Positions 1-9,793 of a stretch of 63,581 nt of DNA are shown one piece after another (within the stretch, counting starts at the first letter, position 1; each line of letters begins with the position of its first letter). Source of the DNA: Lactobacillaceae bacterium (GTDB lineage: Bacteria; Bacillota; Bacilli; Lactobacillales; Lactobacillaceae); assembly GCA_031289615.1 (NCBI GenBank), contig JAITPD010000064.1, positions 1-63,581 on the forward strand. Reading direction: 5' to 3'. The notes under the pieces are model-generated. The model was given only the letters and a program-made list of their open reading frames with translations. It was not told the origin of the DNA and did no database searches. The position numbers and the translations under genes were made by a program.

Positions 1-126
1 GCCCTTGCCGAATCTAGGCGAACCTTTCCACGCGTGCTTTAGCGCCGTGAAATTGGCAAATTATTTTGCCATTCGACGTGACTCGTGCAGGGCCATCCGA
101 ACGTAAAGAATCTTTAGCGTAGCTGA
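1..126 (-). repeat. Intergenic repeat A, reverse orientation, cut by window edge
   Basis: This is the same sequence family as the A elements at 27434, 33791, 39128 and 42362, read on the opposite strand. The left side is cut by the window edge. It keeps both inner hairpins of the family (TTTCACG/CGTGAAA type and TGGCAAA/TTTGCCA type) and ends in the conserved AAAGAATCTTTAGCG end. Any B partner would lie left of the window. Only about 75 bases separate it from valS. Confidence 0.85.
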
Positions 127-202
127 GAAAACTGACTGACATATGGTTCATAATTACTACAATCTGTTAAATAAATATTGAACAAAACCAAAGGAGATTA
201 TT

Positions 203-2857
203 ATGCGCGAAATTGATATGCCCGGAAAATATGACTCGACAGCTGTTGAAGCAGGTCGTTATGACAAGTGGGTGAACGAAAAACGTTTTGCCCCATCAGG
301 TAACAAAAAAGCTAGTCCATATTCAATCGTGATTCCACCACCAAATGTGACGGGTAAATTGCACCTAGGTCATGCTTGGGATACCGCTTTGCAAGACATG
401 ATTATTCGCCAAAAGCGCATGCAAGGGTTTGATACTTTGTGGTTGCCTGGAATGGATCACGCTGGAATTGCAACCCAAGCTAAAGTTGAGCAACGTTTGG
501 CAGAGCAAGGCATTTCACGTTACGATTTAGGTCGTGAAAAGTTTATCGATCAAGTCTGGGACTGGAAAAATGAATACGCCACTACGATCAAGTCGCAATG
601 GGGTAAGCTCGGGTTATCTTTGGATTATGATCGCGAACGCTTCACGCTGGACGATGGGCTTTCAGACGCCGTTAAAAAAGTCTTTGTGAATTTGTATAAT
701 AAGGGCCTGATTTACCGTGGCGAATACATTATCAACTGGGATCCCAAAGCCCGAACAGCTTTGTCAGACATCGAAGTCATTTACAAAGATATCGAAGGCG
801 CATTCTACCATGTGAAGTACCCATTCACTGATGGAACCACTTTGGACGGTAAGGATTATATTGAGATTGCGACGACGCGCCCTGAGACAATGTTTGGTGA
901 CGTAGCCGTGGCTGTTAATCCAAATGACGAACGTTATCAACACATCATTGGTAAGACAATTAAAGTTCCGCTGGTTGAACGTGAGATTCCTGTGATTGCA
1001 GATGAATACGTTGAAATGGAATTCGGAACGGGAATGGTTAAAATCACTCCAGCGCATGATCCAAATGACTTTGAAGTGGGAAACCGCCATGATTTGGAAC
1101 GGATTAACACGATGAACGAAGATGGTTCAATGAACGAACGAGCTGGCAAGTATGTTGGCATGGATCGTGATGATGCACGTAAAGCGATTGTGAAAGATTT
1201 ACAAGATGCTGGTTGGATGCTAAAGGTTGAGCCTTATACGCACTCTGTTGGTCATTCTGAACGAACGGGTGTCCCAGTTGAAGCACGCCTTTCAACGCAA
1301 TGGTTCGTGAAAATGAAGCCATTGGCAGAACAAGCTTTGGCTATGCAACACACAGATGATCGCGTTGATTTTTATCCTCCTCGTTTTGAAAATACCTTTA
1401 CGACTTGGATGGAAAACATTCATGATTGGGTGATTTCACGGCAACTCTGGTGGGGTCATCAAATTCCGGCTTGGTACAATAAGCAGACTGGCGAGATGTA
1501 TGTTGGCGAAGATGAACCAGAAGATATTGAAAACTGGGAGCAAGACAAGGACGTTTTGGATACGTGGTTCTCTTCAGCGCTCTGGCCATTCTCAACAATG
1601 GGCTGGCCTGATACTGATGCGCCTGACTTCCAACGTTATTTCCCAACCAATACTTTGGTGACCGGATACGACATTATCTTCTTCTGGGTTGCCCGGATGA
1701 TGTTCCAATCAAAGGAATTCACAGGTCGGCGCCCATTCCAAAATGTTTTGATTCACGGTTTGATTCGTGATGAAGAAGGTCGTAAGATGTCAAAATCTTT
1801 GGGAAATGGAATTGACCCAATGGACGTCATTGAAAAATATGGGGCAGACGCCTTACGCTGGTTCTTAGCAACGGGATCAACCCCTGGTTTGGATGTACGG
1901 TTCTCTTATACTAAAATGGATGCCGCTTGGAATTTCATCAACAAGATTTGGAATGCGTCACGTTACGTAATTATGAATTTGACTGATGATACGAAGGTTG
2001 AGATTCCGGCCGGTGAATTAGCACTTGCTGATAAATGGATTTTGGCGCGTTTGAATGCAACAATTGAATCTGTGACAAAGAACTTCGATAAGTTTGAGTT
2101 TGGTGAAGCAGGACGTTCATTGTATAACTTCATCTGGAACGATTTTGCGGATTGGTACATTGAAATGACCAAGGAAACGCTCAATGGTAACGACGAAGCA
2201 GCTAAGCAACGGGTTCAATCTGTTTTGGCATATGTGCTGGATCAGACATTGCGCTTGTTGCATCCAATCATGCCATTTGTGACTGAAGCAATTTGGTTGG
2301 AGATGCCCCATGATGGTGAAACATTGACGGATGCGGCATACCCAGTTGCTCATGCTGAATTGGATGACGCTGTGTCTGAAGCTGATTTCCAAAGCTTGGT
2401 TGACTTGATCACTGCCGTTCGTGCAATTCGGACAGAAGCAAATGCGCCAATGTCAACGACGATCGATGTGATGATTAAGACGGCCGATGTGAATTTGACG
2501 CGGATTTTCAATGAAAACGTAGATTATATCAACCGCTTTGTGAAGCCTAAGACGTTGACAATTGCAGCTGAAATAGATGCACCCAAGTTGGCGATGACAC
2601 AAGTAATTACGGGAGCAGAAGTGATTGTTCCGTTAGCTGAGCTGATTAATTTGGATGATGAAATCGCTCGTTTGCAAGGTGAAGCCAAGAAGTTCCAAGG
2701 CGAAGTGAGGCGCGCGGAAGGCAAGCTTGGCAATGCAAAGTTTGTTAACTCGGCGCCGGAAGCAGTTGTAGCGTCTGAACGCGAAAAGCTGGCTGATTGG
2801 CAGACTAAGTTGGCTGCGACAAATGCCCGGCTTGCTGAATTGAAAGATGCAAAGTAA
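203..2857 (+). CDS. valS: Valyl-tRNA synthetase
   Basis: Charges tRNA-Val with valine in the cytoplasm, with editing of mischarged threonine. The 884-residue product has the usual length for bacterial ValRS. The class I signature HLGH is at residues 54-57 and KMSKS at 528-532. The editing domain lies between them, and the C-terminus is the charged coiled-coil arm typical of ValRS. The ATG follows an AAAGGAG ribosome site at 191-197. No T-box leader is visible in the 202 bases upstream, most of which is an A repeat. A hairpin terminator follows, so the gene is probably monocistronic. Confidence 0.98.
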   Translation: MREIDMPGKYDSTAVEAGRYDKWVNEKRFAPSGNKKASPYSIVIPPPNVTGKLHLGHAWDTALQDMIIRQKRMQGFDTLWLPGMDHAGIATQAKVEQRLAEQGISRYDLGREKFIDQVWDWKNEYATTIKSQWGKLGLSLDYDRERFTLDDGLSDAVKKVFVNLYNKGLIYRGEYIINWDPKARTALSDIEVIYKDIEGAFYHVKYPFTDGTTLDGKDYIEIATTRPETMFGDVAVAVNPNDERYQHIIGKTIKVPLVEREIPVIADEYVEMEFGTGMVKITPAHDPNDFEVGNRHDLERINTMNEDGSMNERAGKYVGMDRDDARKAIVKDLQDAGWMLKVEPYTHSVGHSERTGVPVEARLSTQWFVKMKPLAEQALAMQHTDDRVDFYPPRFENTFTTWMENIHDWVISRQLWWGHQIPAWYNKQTGEMYVGEDEPEDIENWEQDKDVLDTWFSSALWPFSTMGWPDTDAPDFQRYFPTNTLVTGYDIIFFWVARMMFQSKEFTGRRPFQNVLIHGLIRDEEGRKMSKSLGNGIDPMDVIEKYGADALRWFLATGSTPGLDVRFSYTKMDAAWNFINKIWNASRYVIMNLTDDTKVEIPAGELALADKWILARLNATIESVTKNFDKFEFGEAGRSLYNFIWNDFADWYIEMTKETLNGNDEAAKQRVQSVLAYVLDQTLRLLHPIMPFVTEAIWLEMPHDGETLTDAAYPVAHAELDDAVSEADFQSLVDLITAVRAIRTEANAPMSTTIDVMIKTADVNLTRIFNENVDYINRFVKPKTLTIAAEIDAPKLAMTQVITGAEVIVPLAELINLDDEIARLQGEAKKFQGEVRRAEGKLGNAKFVNSAPEAVVASEREKLADWQTKLAATNARLAELKDAK

Positions 2858-2873
2858 TTGAATTTGAATAACG

Positions 2874-2907
2874 AAGGATCTATCAAAAATTGGTAGGTCC
2901 TTTTTTT
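2874..2907 (+). terminator. Rho-independent terminator after valS
   Basis: The arms AGGATCTA and TAGGTCCT form an 8-bp stem around a short loop, followed by seven T residues. It sits 17 bases after the valS stop. Confidence 0.85.
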
Positions 2908-3022
2908 CGGAAAAATTTGTAAGTAAAACAATTACGTTTCATCTAAATTCTCATTACACTGCTTGGTTATACTAAAGGAGTACCAAAGAACTGAAACTAA
3001 ATACTACATACGGAGAATTAAA

Positions 3023-5308
3023 ATGCTGAAACTAATTAAATGGTCTGGATTGATGTTGGGCGCTTTGACAGTTGTCGGGTTGACGCAAAATGTTTCGGCT
3101 GATTCAACTTCAGCTCATGTCGAGCAAACAAATGTTCAGCTATTGACCCCAAATTCACCAACTCCACAGTATGAATTGGATTTAAAAGTTACAGGTGGAA
3201 TTTTTGATAATGATTTACAAGATGATGCACCAGATACTCTGCTTTTTGGCGGTAATTTTGAAAAGACAAATTCCGTTAATGCTAAATTAAGTTTTGATAA
3301 AAAAGAAGCAGTTATTAAATTTACAGTGACACCTGATCAATCGGCGAACCGCAAAAATATTGGATCTGTCACAATCAAAGCTGATGGAATTAACCCAGAT
3401 AACAATGTTCGCAAAGATGTAACTATTAATAATCTTGAAGATACGTATGTTCCAGGGGTTGTCTATAATACAGCTGGTGTGGGCAATGATTCTGGAGTTG
3501 CTGGACGAATTACTTGGGAGCAAAATGGAAAGCCAATGCTCAAAGATTCAATCAATACTGGCTTTCTTGCTTTAGCTGATGGACTAAAAGAAAATTGGAA
3601 AAAAGGTGGAGCAGTGCAAGGTGGGAAAATTGGATTTGCTAAATTATTGTGCTTGGGAGGACCGTTTGGTGATGCCTTAGATATGATTCTTAAAACCATC
3701 AATGGAAGCGGAAAAGATCAGTATATTGAGGCTCTTGAAGGGATTAAAAACCAAATTAACACATTAAGTGGGGACATCAAAAATTATGCTATGATTGGCA
3801 ATCAAGTAACTCTTTACACTTCATATAGAGCAGAAATAAATGATTTCTTAAAGACGATGAATTCAGATTTAGATAATACTAAAGTGAATCTTCCAATTAA
3901 GGACTTGTATAGGGCAATCGATAAATCACACATCATAGATCCAAGCTATAAAACAATCAGTGACAATGATTTACAGTCTGTGCGCACTGCTGCTCGAAAG
4001 GTGTTTTCAAGCGGAGGAATAGGATTAGACGGGTTTCAGTATGGCTCACAACTGGATGTGTTGACACAATTCGAAAAGTTTGCAAAAGCGGCGACTGGAG
4101 AGATTACTACCAATAAAGATAATATTTTTAAGCAATATTCAGCATATATGAGTTTAAAGCATAATTATAATTCTTCAACTTTTAATGAACGTTTGGCGTT
4201 TAATGATCAAGTTAAACAAGTGTACTTTTACTATTATTTCCCAATCACTTTTGCAATTGCGTTTGAACAATATGATGCGCAAGGTCAAATCAATACTGCT
4301 AACGATGAAATTGCCAGAATTGATCAACTATTAAATTATAAAGAATCGGATGGTATGTTTGATACAAAAATAAGTAAGTTACAAAATTATGAGGTTGGAT
4401 TACGGTTTGCAAGGCTATCAACAGCTGATAAAGATAATTTAGGGAAAACAAGGGATTGGTTTGCTAATAGAATTAAAGATTTACAACGCATTTCCGATGA
4501 TGACAAAGATTTTCTAGGTGAGTATGAAGGTGTAAAAGCAGGTGGAGATGTAACTTCAGTGACAAGTTCAACAACTCGGCAGACTTTTGATTTTTTGAAA
4601 AGCAAGAAGTTGTTTGCAAAGGGATGCGGTAGTGAGATGGATGACCCAACACTTGACCCTTCATTCAAAGATGGGCATGGACATCTAAGCGCGGAAATCA
4701 TTAATTTTAAACATGGGCTGATTTATTCTTATTGGGCCCATAAGTATTTAAAGCAAAATACCGAAACAATCTCAAATTACGAGGCGGCAATTGCAAATTT
4801 TGCGAATGGACATAGTGGTTCTACTTGGAGTTGGCAGATGTCTGGTGATAGTAAGAAATGGTATGCTACTGGCGGATACGTATCCAATGGAACAGGCTCA
4901 AATTTTGGAGTACATGACAGTCAGTATAATTTAATGCATGGTTGTCTTTCGGCAGATGACGTGAAGATGTTAGGACAATCAGCTAAATTTGGGCACACGG
5001 TGTTTAATGAACTGGAAGAAGCTGAATTTAAAAACATGGATGGCTTCTTGTATGCTGGACATGCAAAAAATTCATCAGTCAATGGTGGGTTCTTGAAAGC
5101 TCCAACGTTTACAGCTTCAATTTATCGGTTAAAATCTGATGGAAAGTCAGAAGAAGAAGTTAAAGCATTCAATGAAAATTGGCATTGTCAAAAATGGAAT
5201 GTTACAGATGTAATCCACGATGAAGGAAAGCTGTTTGTTTTACAACCAGCAGATGTGAAAGCTGATGGATGCGTGGATTATACGCCAAGCTATAATTATT
5301 ACAAGTAA
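3023..5308 (+). CDS. Large secreted protein of unknown function
   Basis: I do not recognise the family. The 761-residue product starts with a clear signal peptide (basic MLKLIK, hydrophobic core, likely cleavage after VSA at about residue 26). A Ser/Thr/Asn-rich, beta-looking N-terminal part (about 30-190) is followed by a mainly helical, charged middle. The C-terminal third contains HGHLSAE, a Gly/Ser/Trp-rich stretch and HGCLSADD. There are five cysteines. No LPXTG anchor, lipobox or LysM repeat is seen, so it is probably released. An upstream TTG at 2963 is open in frame, but ATG 3023 has the ribosome site CGGAG at the right spacing and begins the signal peptide. A terminator follows; the gene stands alone. 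Confidence 0.8.
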   Translation: MLKLIKWSGLMLGALTVVGLTQNVSADSTSAHVEQTNVQLLTPNSPTPQYELDLKVTGGIFDNDLQDDAPDTLLFGGNFEKTNSVNAKLSFDKKEAVIKFTVTPDQSANRKNIGSVTIKADGINPDNNVRKDVTINNLEDTYVPGVVYNTAGVGNDSGVAGRITWEQNGKPMLKDSINTGFLALADGLKENWKKGGAVQGGKIGFAKLLCLGGPFGDALDMILKTINGSGKDQYIEALEGIKNQINTLSGDIKNYAMIGNQVTLYTSYRAEINDFLKTMNSDLDNTKVNLPIKDLYRAIDKSHIIDPSYKTISDNDLQSVRTAARKVFSSGGIGLDGFQYGSQLDVLTQFEKFAKAATGEITTNKDNIFKQYSAYMSLKHNYNSSTFNERLAFNDQVKQVYFYYYFPITFAIAFEQYDAQGQINTANDEIARIDQLLNYKESDGMFDTKISKLQNYEVGLRFARLSTADKDNLGKTRDWFANRIKDLQRISDDDKDFLGEYEGVKAGGDVTSVTSSTTRQTFDFLKSKKLFAKGCGSEMDDPTLDPSFKDGHGHLSAEIINFKHGLIYSYWAHKYLKQNTETISNYEAAIANFANGHSGSTWSWQMSGDSKKWYATGGYVSNGTGSNFGVHDSQYNLMHGCLSADDVKMLGQSAKFGHTVFNELEEAEFKNMDGFLYAGHAKNSSVNGGFLKAPTFTASIYRLKSDGKSEEEVKAFNENWHCQKWNVTDVIHDEGKLFVLQPADVKADGCVDYTPSYNYYK

Positions 5309-5312
5309 AATA

Positions 5313-5341
5313 AAACCCGTTTCGTAACTGAAGCGGGTTTT
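5313..5341. terminator. Bidirectional terminator between convergent genes
   Basis: AAACCCGTTTC and GAAGCGGGTTT pair as an 11-bp stem with a 6-base loop, with A-rich and T-rich flanks. It can serve both the secreted orphan on the plus strand and the membrane protein on the minus strand. Confidence 0.85.
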
Positions 5342-5347
5342 ACATTG

Positions 5348-6577
5348 CTATTGAGTTGGTTGAACCACAAATTTATTGCCTTTAAACGCGTACATGACAA
5401 TAATTAAAATGGTGAAAATTATCGCGAACCCAGACAAAACTAATACATCATTTGTCGGTAAACCACCAATTGAAATCGTGTGGCGTAGACCATCAACCGC
5501 ATAGGTCATTGGCACCCAAGGATGAACGGTTTGGTAGAAAGGCGAGGTTAACTTGAGCGGATATGTTCCAGCCGAAACGGAGAGCTGCAAGAACATGAAA
5601 ACAAGTGCAATGACTGTGCCAAACTGGTTAAAGAGCATATTGAGCAGGCCGATTAAGCTGAGATAAACGAGACTGGTCAGGAACAAAATCAAGATGGTTG
5701 CTAAGATTTCTTTTTGGTGAAAATGCCAAACCCGATCTAAGGCAAACAAGATACCTAATCCTTGTAAAATCCCGGCTGGAATTAAGACGCCAAATTTTGA
5801 GAACCACATATCAAATGCGTTTCCTCGGCGCTTGAATTTGCGTAGGCTAAATAAGTTAGTCAAAACGATCGCACCTGTCCATAAACTCACCGAAAGCATG
5901 TAGGGTGTTATGGCGGTTCCGTTATTTGGAACTGGAGAAATATCATGTCGAACTAATTTAACGGGATCAATTAGGGATTTTGCACTTGGCAATTGCGGAG
6001 TGGGTCCAGCGAATGCTTGGTATTCTGCATAAGGAATGCCAGAAGAGAGAACTTTGGCTTGCTCAGCTTGGCTTTGCTCAATTTTGGTTAATAGAGCAGT
6101 CATCGCACTAGTTGTAATTGTTTGGTTGAGCTGAACTTGAATTGCGCCGGCAGCAGATGTCACCATTTTTGAAGCAACATAATTGCGACCAGTCGACAAA
6201 GTATATGAGAGGTTGATTGGCTTAGCATAAGAAGTTCCAAGTTCAGTTACCTGTTTAGAAAGCGTTTTTGGCAACACCATTGTCATGAAATAATCGCCGT
6301 TCTTCAAACCTTTATCAGCCGTCTTTTGAGAAACGAAATGATAATCTAGAGCCTTAGTTTTTTTCAAACCAGTCACTAGTTGATCGCCGACTTTAACATT
6401 TGACACCGGTTGGTCGAGATTGACAATGGCAACTGGAAGATGATCGATTTTGCCATACGGATTCCACATTGAGCCAATGAAAATGACGCCGTAGATAGCT
6501 GGTAGTAGCGCAACCAAGATGAAGCCAACCAATAGCTGCTTGTTATGGAAAATTTTGAACCATTCTGATCTAAACAT
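5348..6577 (-). CDS. YhgE/Pip-type ABC-2-like membrane protein
   Basis: A 409-residue integral membrane protein. One transmembrane segment lies near the N-terminus (about residues 15-35), followed by the signature PVAIVNLDQPV of the YhgE/Pip N-terminal domain. An extracytoplasmic region of about 180 residues comes next, then a cluster of about five C-terminal transmembrane segments. This matches the ABC-2 permease/YhgE group, though it is shorter than typical Pip proteins (about 700-900 residues). Members are linked to export or cell-envelope stress, and the substrate is unknown. It is divergent from a TetR-type regulator, which suggests an inducible efflux-like pair. Confidence 0.8.
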   Translation of the reverse strand: MFRSEWFKIFHNKQLLVGFILVALLPAIYGVIFIGSMWNPYGKIDHLPVAIVNLDQPVSNVKVGDQLVTGLKKTKALDYHFVSQKTADKGLKNGDYFMTMVLPKTLSKQVTELGTSYAKPINLSYTLSTGRNYVASKMVTSAAGAIQVQLNQTITTSAMTALLTKIEQSQAEQAKVLSSGIPYAEYQAFAGPTPQLPSAKSLIDPVKLVRHDISPVPNNGTAITPYMLSVSLWTGAIVLTNLFSLRKFKRRGNAFDMWFSKFGVLIPAGILQGLGILFALDRVWHFHQKEILATILILFLTSLVYLSLIGLLNMLFNQFGTVIALVFMFLQLSVSAGTYPLKLTSPFYQTVHPWVPMTYAVDGLRHTISIGGLPTNDVLVLSGFAIIFTILIIVMYAFKGNKFVVQPTQ

Positions 6578-6617
6578 AATCTGTCTCCTATGAAATTAAT
6601 GGTGTTCTTTGATATTC

Positions 6618-6676
6618 AAGATTGTAATTTTGTTAATCAGAATCGCTATGCTGATCAACAAAATTGTAAACATCTT
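6618..6676. repeat. Minimal repeat-A-type hairpin
   Basis: A hairpin with arms of about 22 bases (core TTTTGTT.ATCAG and CTGAT.AACAAAA) around the 10-base loop AATCGCTATG. The loop and inner stem match the conserved end of the A repeats (CAGAATCGCTTCGCTG). I read it as a solo end of that family. It lies just upstream of the yhgE-like start, in the divergent intergenic region. Confidence 0.6.
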
Positions 6677-6745
6677 CGCAATTTTAAAACTACTAGGCAG
6701 GCGAAACATTGCAAAGATATTGCATCCCTAACATTGCATAATCAC

Positions 6746-6762
6746 CTATACACAATGTATAG
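6746..6762. promoter_or_regulatory. Probable TetR operator
   Basis: CTATACACAATGTATAG is an inverted repeat with perfect 7-base arms and a 3-base centre. It covers the likely -35 box of the downstream TetR gene and lies between the divergent genes, as expected for an autoregulatory TetR-family site. Confidence 0.7.
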
Positions 6763-6777
6763 TGTTTTTGATATAAT
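6749..6777 (+). promoter_or_regulatory. Promoter of the tetR-type gene
   Basis: A consensus -10 TATAAT at 6772-6777 is preceded at 17 bases by a weak -35 TACACA (4 of 6 matches), which is buried in the inverted-repeat operator. Confidence 0.6.
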
Positions 6778-6851
6778 CATTGTACGATTAGTTTGGAATG
6801 GCAACAATGAACAATTACTTGGTAAATGTCTATCAAATGGAGCAAATTAAT

Positions 6852-7421
6852 ATGAAGCAACAAGAGCAAAAACAATTAACAGAGCTAAAAATTAAAACGG
6901 CCTTTATTGAGTTGTTGCCATTAGCAGACCAGATGTCCGATATCACGGTGAAATCAATTATTGAACGTGCGCAAATCAGCCGTGGCACATTTTACAGCCA
7001 TTTCGTGGATGTGTATGCAGTTTTGGAAGTCGTGGAACATGATTTATTAAGGAAAATTGGTATAAGTATTCGGCAGAGTTTAGAACAAGCAGTGCTTAGT
7101 GCCGATGTTTTTATCGATCCGCTTACGATTATTGCTAGCGAACAGGTTGAATTACGAGCTCTGTTACGCCTGTCAAATGGTTCGCAGGCCCACCACGTGA
7201 TTCGCAAAGAGTTAGTAGAGTTGATTGATGATTCGAAATTGTATCAACGCTATGCCGTGCAGACTAAATTGCCTTTGAAATATGCACAGGCGATTTTTGT
7301 TGATCATATTTTGGAACTATTAATTTTTTGGTTAAAAGACGACGATGCTGATTCAGTTCCTGTATTTGCTGAAATTATCTGGCAAAGCTTGTGGATGTCA
7401 CCAATCGATTTATTTAAATAA
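6852..7421 (+). CDS. TetR/AcrR-family transcriptional regulator
   Basis: A 189-residue DNA-binding repressor. The N-terminal helix-turn-helix reads SIIERAQISRGTFYSHF, a standard TetR recognition helix pattern. The C-terminal domain resembles the divergent DhaS-like/TetR_C group. In-frame ATGs exist at 6798 and 6834. I chose 6852 because GGAG at 6839-6842 is spaced 9 bases from it and because the promoter -10 lies at 6772. It is divergent from the YhgE/Pip-type gene, which it probably represses together with itself through the palindrome at 6746. Confidence 0.85.
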   Translation: MKQQEQKQLTELKIKTAFIELLPLADQMSDITVKSIIERAQISRGTFYSHFVDVYAVLEVVEHDLLRKIGISIRQSLEQAVLSADVFIDPLTIIASEQVELRALLRLSNGSQAHHVIRKELVELIDDSKLYQRYAVQTKLPLKYAQAIFVDHILELLIFWLKDDDADSVPVFAEIIWQSLWMSPIDLFK

Positions 7422-7572
7422 TCGAATTGCATCATTTTTAAGCCAGTTATTTTGGTATGATTAGAACAGAGAAATTAAGCATATAGTAAGAGTTGGACAA
7501 CATTTTTTTGCTAACTAAAATCGCTCTGTTTTATAGCCAGCAACACAGTTTAATCGAGCGGGAGGAACCGAA

Positions 7573-8886
7573 ATGATTCAAAATTATGATGACGCACTGG
7601 CATTTATTCACGGGCGTCACAAATGGAAGAAGACTAACACATTTGCGCGGATTCAAGAATTATTGGCAGAACTTGGCAACCCGCAAAATGATTTAAAGTA
7701 TGTTCATGTGACCGGCACAAATGGCAAGGGTTCCGTCTCAAAAATGACAGCTCAAATTCTAGAGGAAAGTGGCTTAAAAGTTGGCCTATTTACCTCGCCC
7801 TTTATCATGCGGTTTAACGAACGGATGCAGATTAATGGCGAGCCAATTCCGGATACTGATTTAACGCGTATCATGCAGCTAATTGAACCTATTTTGGACA
7901 AGATGGACGCAACATTGGTAGAAGGTGGTCCAACTGAATTTGAAACGTTGACTGCGCTGATGTTCGTTTATTTTGCGGAACAATCCGTGGACGTGGCGAT
8001 TTTGGAAGTGGGCATTGGTGGAACGTGGGACACGACCAATGTGATTGAAGACAAGTTAGTTTCGGTTATCACGACGATTGGCTATGATCATCAGCACGTG
8101 TTGGGTGACACGCTGGCTGAGATTGCAGAGGCAAAAGCTGGAATTATCATTCCGGAGCGACCAACTGTGATTGGAAAATTGCCAACAGAGGCGCGAGAGG
8201 TGATTGCTAAAAAAGCTGGTGATCTAGTAGAACTTGGTAATGATTTTGTTGTCAAAAATGTCGTTATTGATCCTAAATGGGGTTTGCGTTTCGATTTTAA
8301 TAATGATGATGTGACTTTTACAGAAGTTGAACTTGATTTGATGGGCGAATTCCAAGCTGACAATGCGGCGATTGCGATTGAAGTTGCTCAAATTGTGCTG
8401 CCTAAGTTTGGTAAGAATCTAGAGATAAACACGCTTGCTACAGCTTTGAAAAAAGTTCAGTGGCCGGCTCGTTTTGAGAAGCTTGGGGATGAGCCCCTTG
8501 TAGTTATTGACGGGGCACACAATCCAGCGGGAATTTTGGCACTAACTGACACATTGAAACGCGATTTCAAGGGTAAGTACATTCATATCATGATGGGTGT
8601 GCTGGCGGACAAAAATTATCAGCTGATGATTGAAGAGCTTCTGACCGTGAAAAATGCAGAGCTGAGTGTCGTTGGTTTTAATTCACCCATGAACCGTGAA
8701 AATTTGGATCCTCACGCGATTAGAGATTTGCTTCCTGGTAAATATATTGCGACATTTGACACGTGGCAGGATGGCTTGGCCCATATTTTGCAACAGATGG
8801 ATGTGAGCGATGATATGCTTGTGATTACGGGATCATTGTACTTTGTGTCAGAGGTGCGCAACACGTTGTTAGCGGGCGAAAATTAA
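7573..8886 (+). CDS. folC: Bifunctional folylpolyglutamate/dihydrofolate synthase
   Basis: Adds glutamate to folates (and glutamate to dihydropteroate in the bifunctional form), using ATP, in the cytoplasm. The Mur-ligase-like P-loop GTNGKGS is at residues 48-54. The segment LEVGIGGTWDTTN and the C-terminal VIDGAHNP are family hallmarks. Length (437 residues) is typical. A GGGAGG ribosome site precedes the ATG. A terminator follows, so the gene is its own unit. In lactobacilli folC commonly lies downstream of valS, and here the two are separated by an inserted 4-kb block. Confidence 0.96.
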   Translation: MIQNYDDALAFIHGRHKWKKTNTFARIQELLAELGNPQNDLKYVHVTGTNGKGSVSKMTAQILEESGLKVGLFTSPFIMRFNERMQINGEPIPDTDLTRIMQLIEPILDKMDATLVEGGPTEFETLTALMFVYFAEQSVDVAILEVGIGGTWDTTNVIEDKLVSVITTIGYDHQHVLGDTLAEIAEAKAGIIIPERPTVIGKLPTEAREVIAKKAGDLVELGNDFVVKNVVIDPKWGLRFDFNNDDVTFTEVELDLMGEFQADNAAIAIEVAQIVLPKFGKNLEINTLATALKKVQWPARFEKLGDEPLVVIDGAHNPAGILALTDTLKRDFKGKYIHIMMGVLADKNYQLMIEELLTVKNAELSVVGFNSPMNRENLDPHAIRDLLPGKYIATFDTWQDGLAHILQQMDVSDDMLVITGSLYFVSEVRNTLLAGEN

Positions 8887-8894
8887 TACGATTT

Positions 8895-8919
8895 AAAGGA
8901 CAAAAATGTGTCCTTTTTT
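8895..8919 (+). terminator. Terminator after folC
   Basis: AAAGGACA and TGTCCTTT form an 8-bp stem with a 6-base loop, followed by a T run. Confidence 0.85.
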
Positions 8920-9100
8920 CTTTGATTCCGGACCTTTTATATACGAGAATATTACTAAAATTACCGTTTAATGACATTGATAGTTATCAATAGCATTTAT
9001 TTTGAATACCGTGTTATCCTGATTTCATTGATTGGGAAAAGTAACCAATTGATGAAAAATGTCGCTCGTCGCTGTAAGTTTAGAAAGTAGGAAATTAAAA

Positions 9101-9703
9101 ATGAAGCTACATAACGTATTGATGAAGTCACTTGCTCTCGGAGCCGTGGTTGTCTCATTGAGCCCCCTCGCTAGTGTTGCAACGTTGGCCCATGCTGATG
9201 GAACTGTGAAGTCAACTTTGGGAGATGGGATCAAGGTTTTGACAACCAAGCCTGTTGATTGGACGGGGATTGAAGGCGGAGCAACTACAGACAGAGATGC
9301 AGCTGGACATCCAATTTATATTCATGATATCGATGAAGCCACACAAACGATTACTGTTTCATCAAATCATCTTGCTAGTTTAGATTTTGTTATTAAATCT
9401 AAAGAAGATAGTCGTGACATCTTTGCTGGGTTAGGTAACCTTGATGATGCTGCTACTAGTCTCTCGGCATCTAACAAAATTAAAAAAGTTGAAGTAAATG
9501 TTCCAGCTACCGTTTATCAAAATACACATGCACATGATGGATATGTTGATTATAACGGAAGATTTGGAGAATATGAATATCGATTTGGATTGCGAGACGT
9601 TGACTTGACTGGTAAAAATGAAGTTGTGTTGACATTCTATGCAAAGGATACTGGATTGTCTTGTGACTATACTTCAACAGTCCATATCAAGCGGACGTTC
9701 TAA
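9101..9703 (+). CDS. Small secreted protein, family member 1
   Basis: A 200-residue protein of unknown function. The signal peptide has a strong hydrophobic core (ALGAVVVSLSPLASVA) and probably cleaves after AHA at about residue 32. The mature part is polar and beta-rich, with one cysteine near the C-terminus. It is paralogous to the next gene: the signal peptide and the last 37 residues, ending HIKRTF, are nearly the same, while the middle is diverged. An upstream TTG or ATG could extend it, but ATG 9101 starts the signal peptide and matches the paralogue exactly. No membrane or wall anchor is seen. Confidence 0.85.
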   Translation: MKLHNVLMKSLALGAVVVSLSPLASVATLAHADGTVKSTLGDGIKVLTTKPVDWTGIEGGATTDRDAAGHPIYIHDIDEATQTITVSSNHLASLDFVIKSKEDSRDIFAGLGNLDDAATSLSASNKIKKVEVNVPATVYQNTHAHDGYVDYNGRFGEYEYRFGLRDVDLTGKNEVVLTFYAKDTGLSCDYTSTVHIKRTF

Positions 9704-9717
9704 TTTAAATTTAGTAG

Positions 9718-9755
9718 CAGCTAGGATTGCTTAATGCTAATCATAGCTGTTTTTT
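9718..9755 (+). terminator. Terminator between the tandem paralogues
   Basis: CAGCTAGGATT and AATCATAGCTG pair (one mismatch) around a 10-base loop, followed by six T residues. The second paralogue therefore probably needs its own promoter or readthrough. Confidence 0.75.
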
Positions 9756-9793
9756 GAAAGACACTTACAAATTACGAAAGCAGGAAATTAAAA

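Noticed and set aside
6590-6850. 86-residue plus-strand ORF between the yhgE-like and tetR-type genes
   Set aside because: It runs through the hairpin, operator and promoter of the regulator; no ribosome site.
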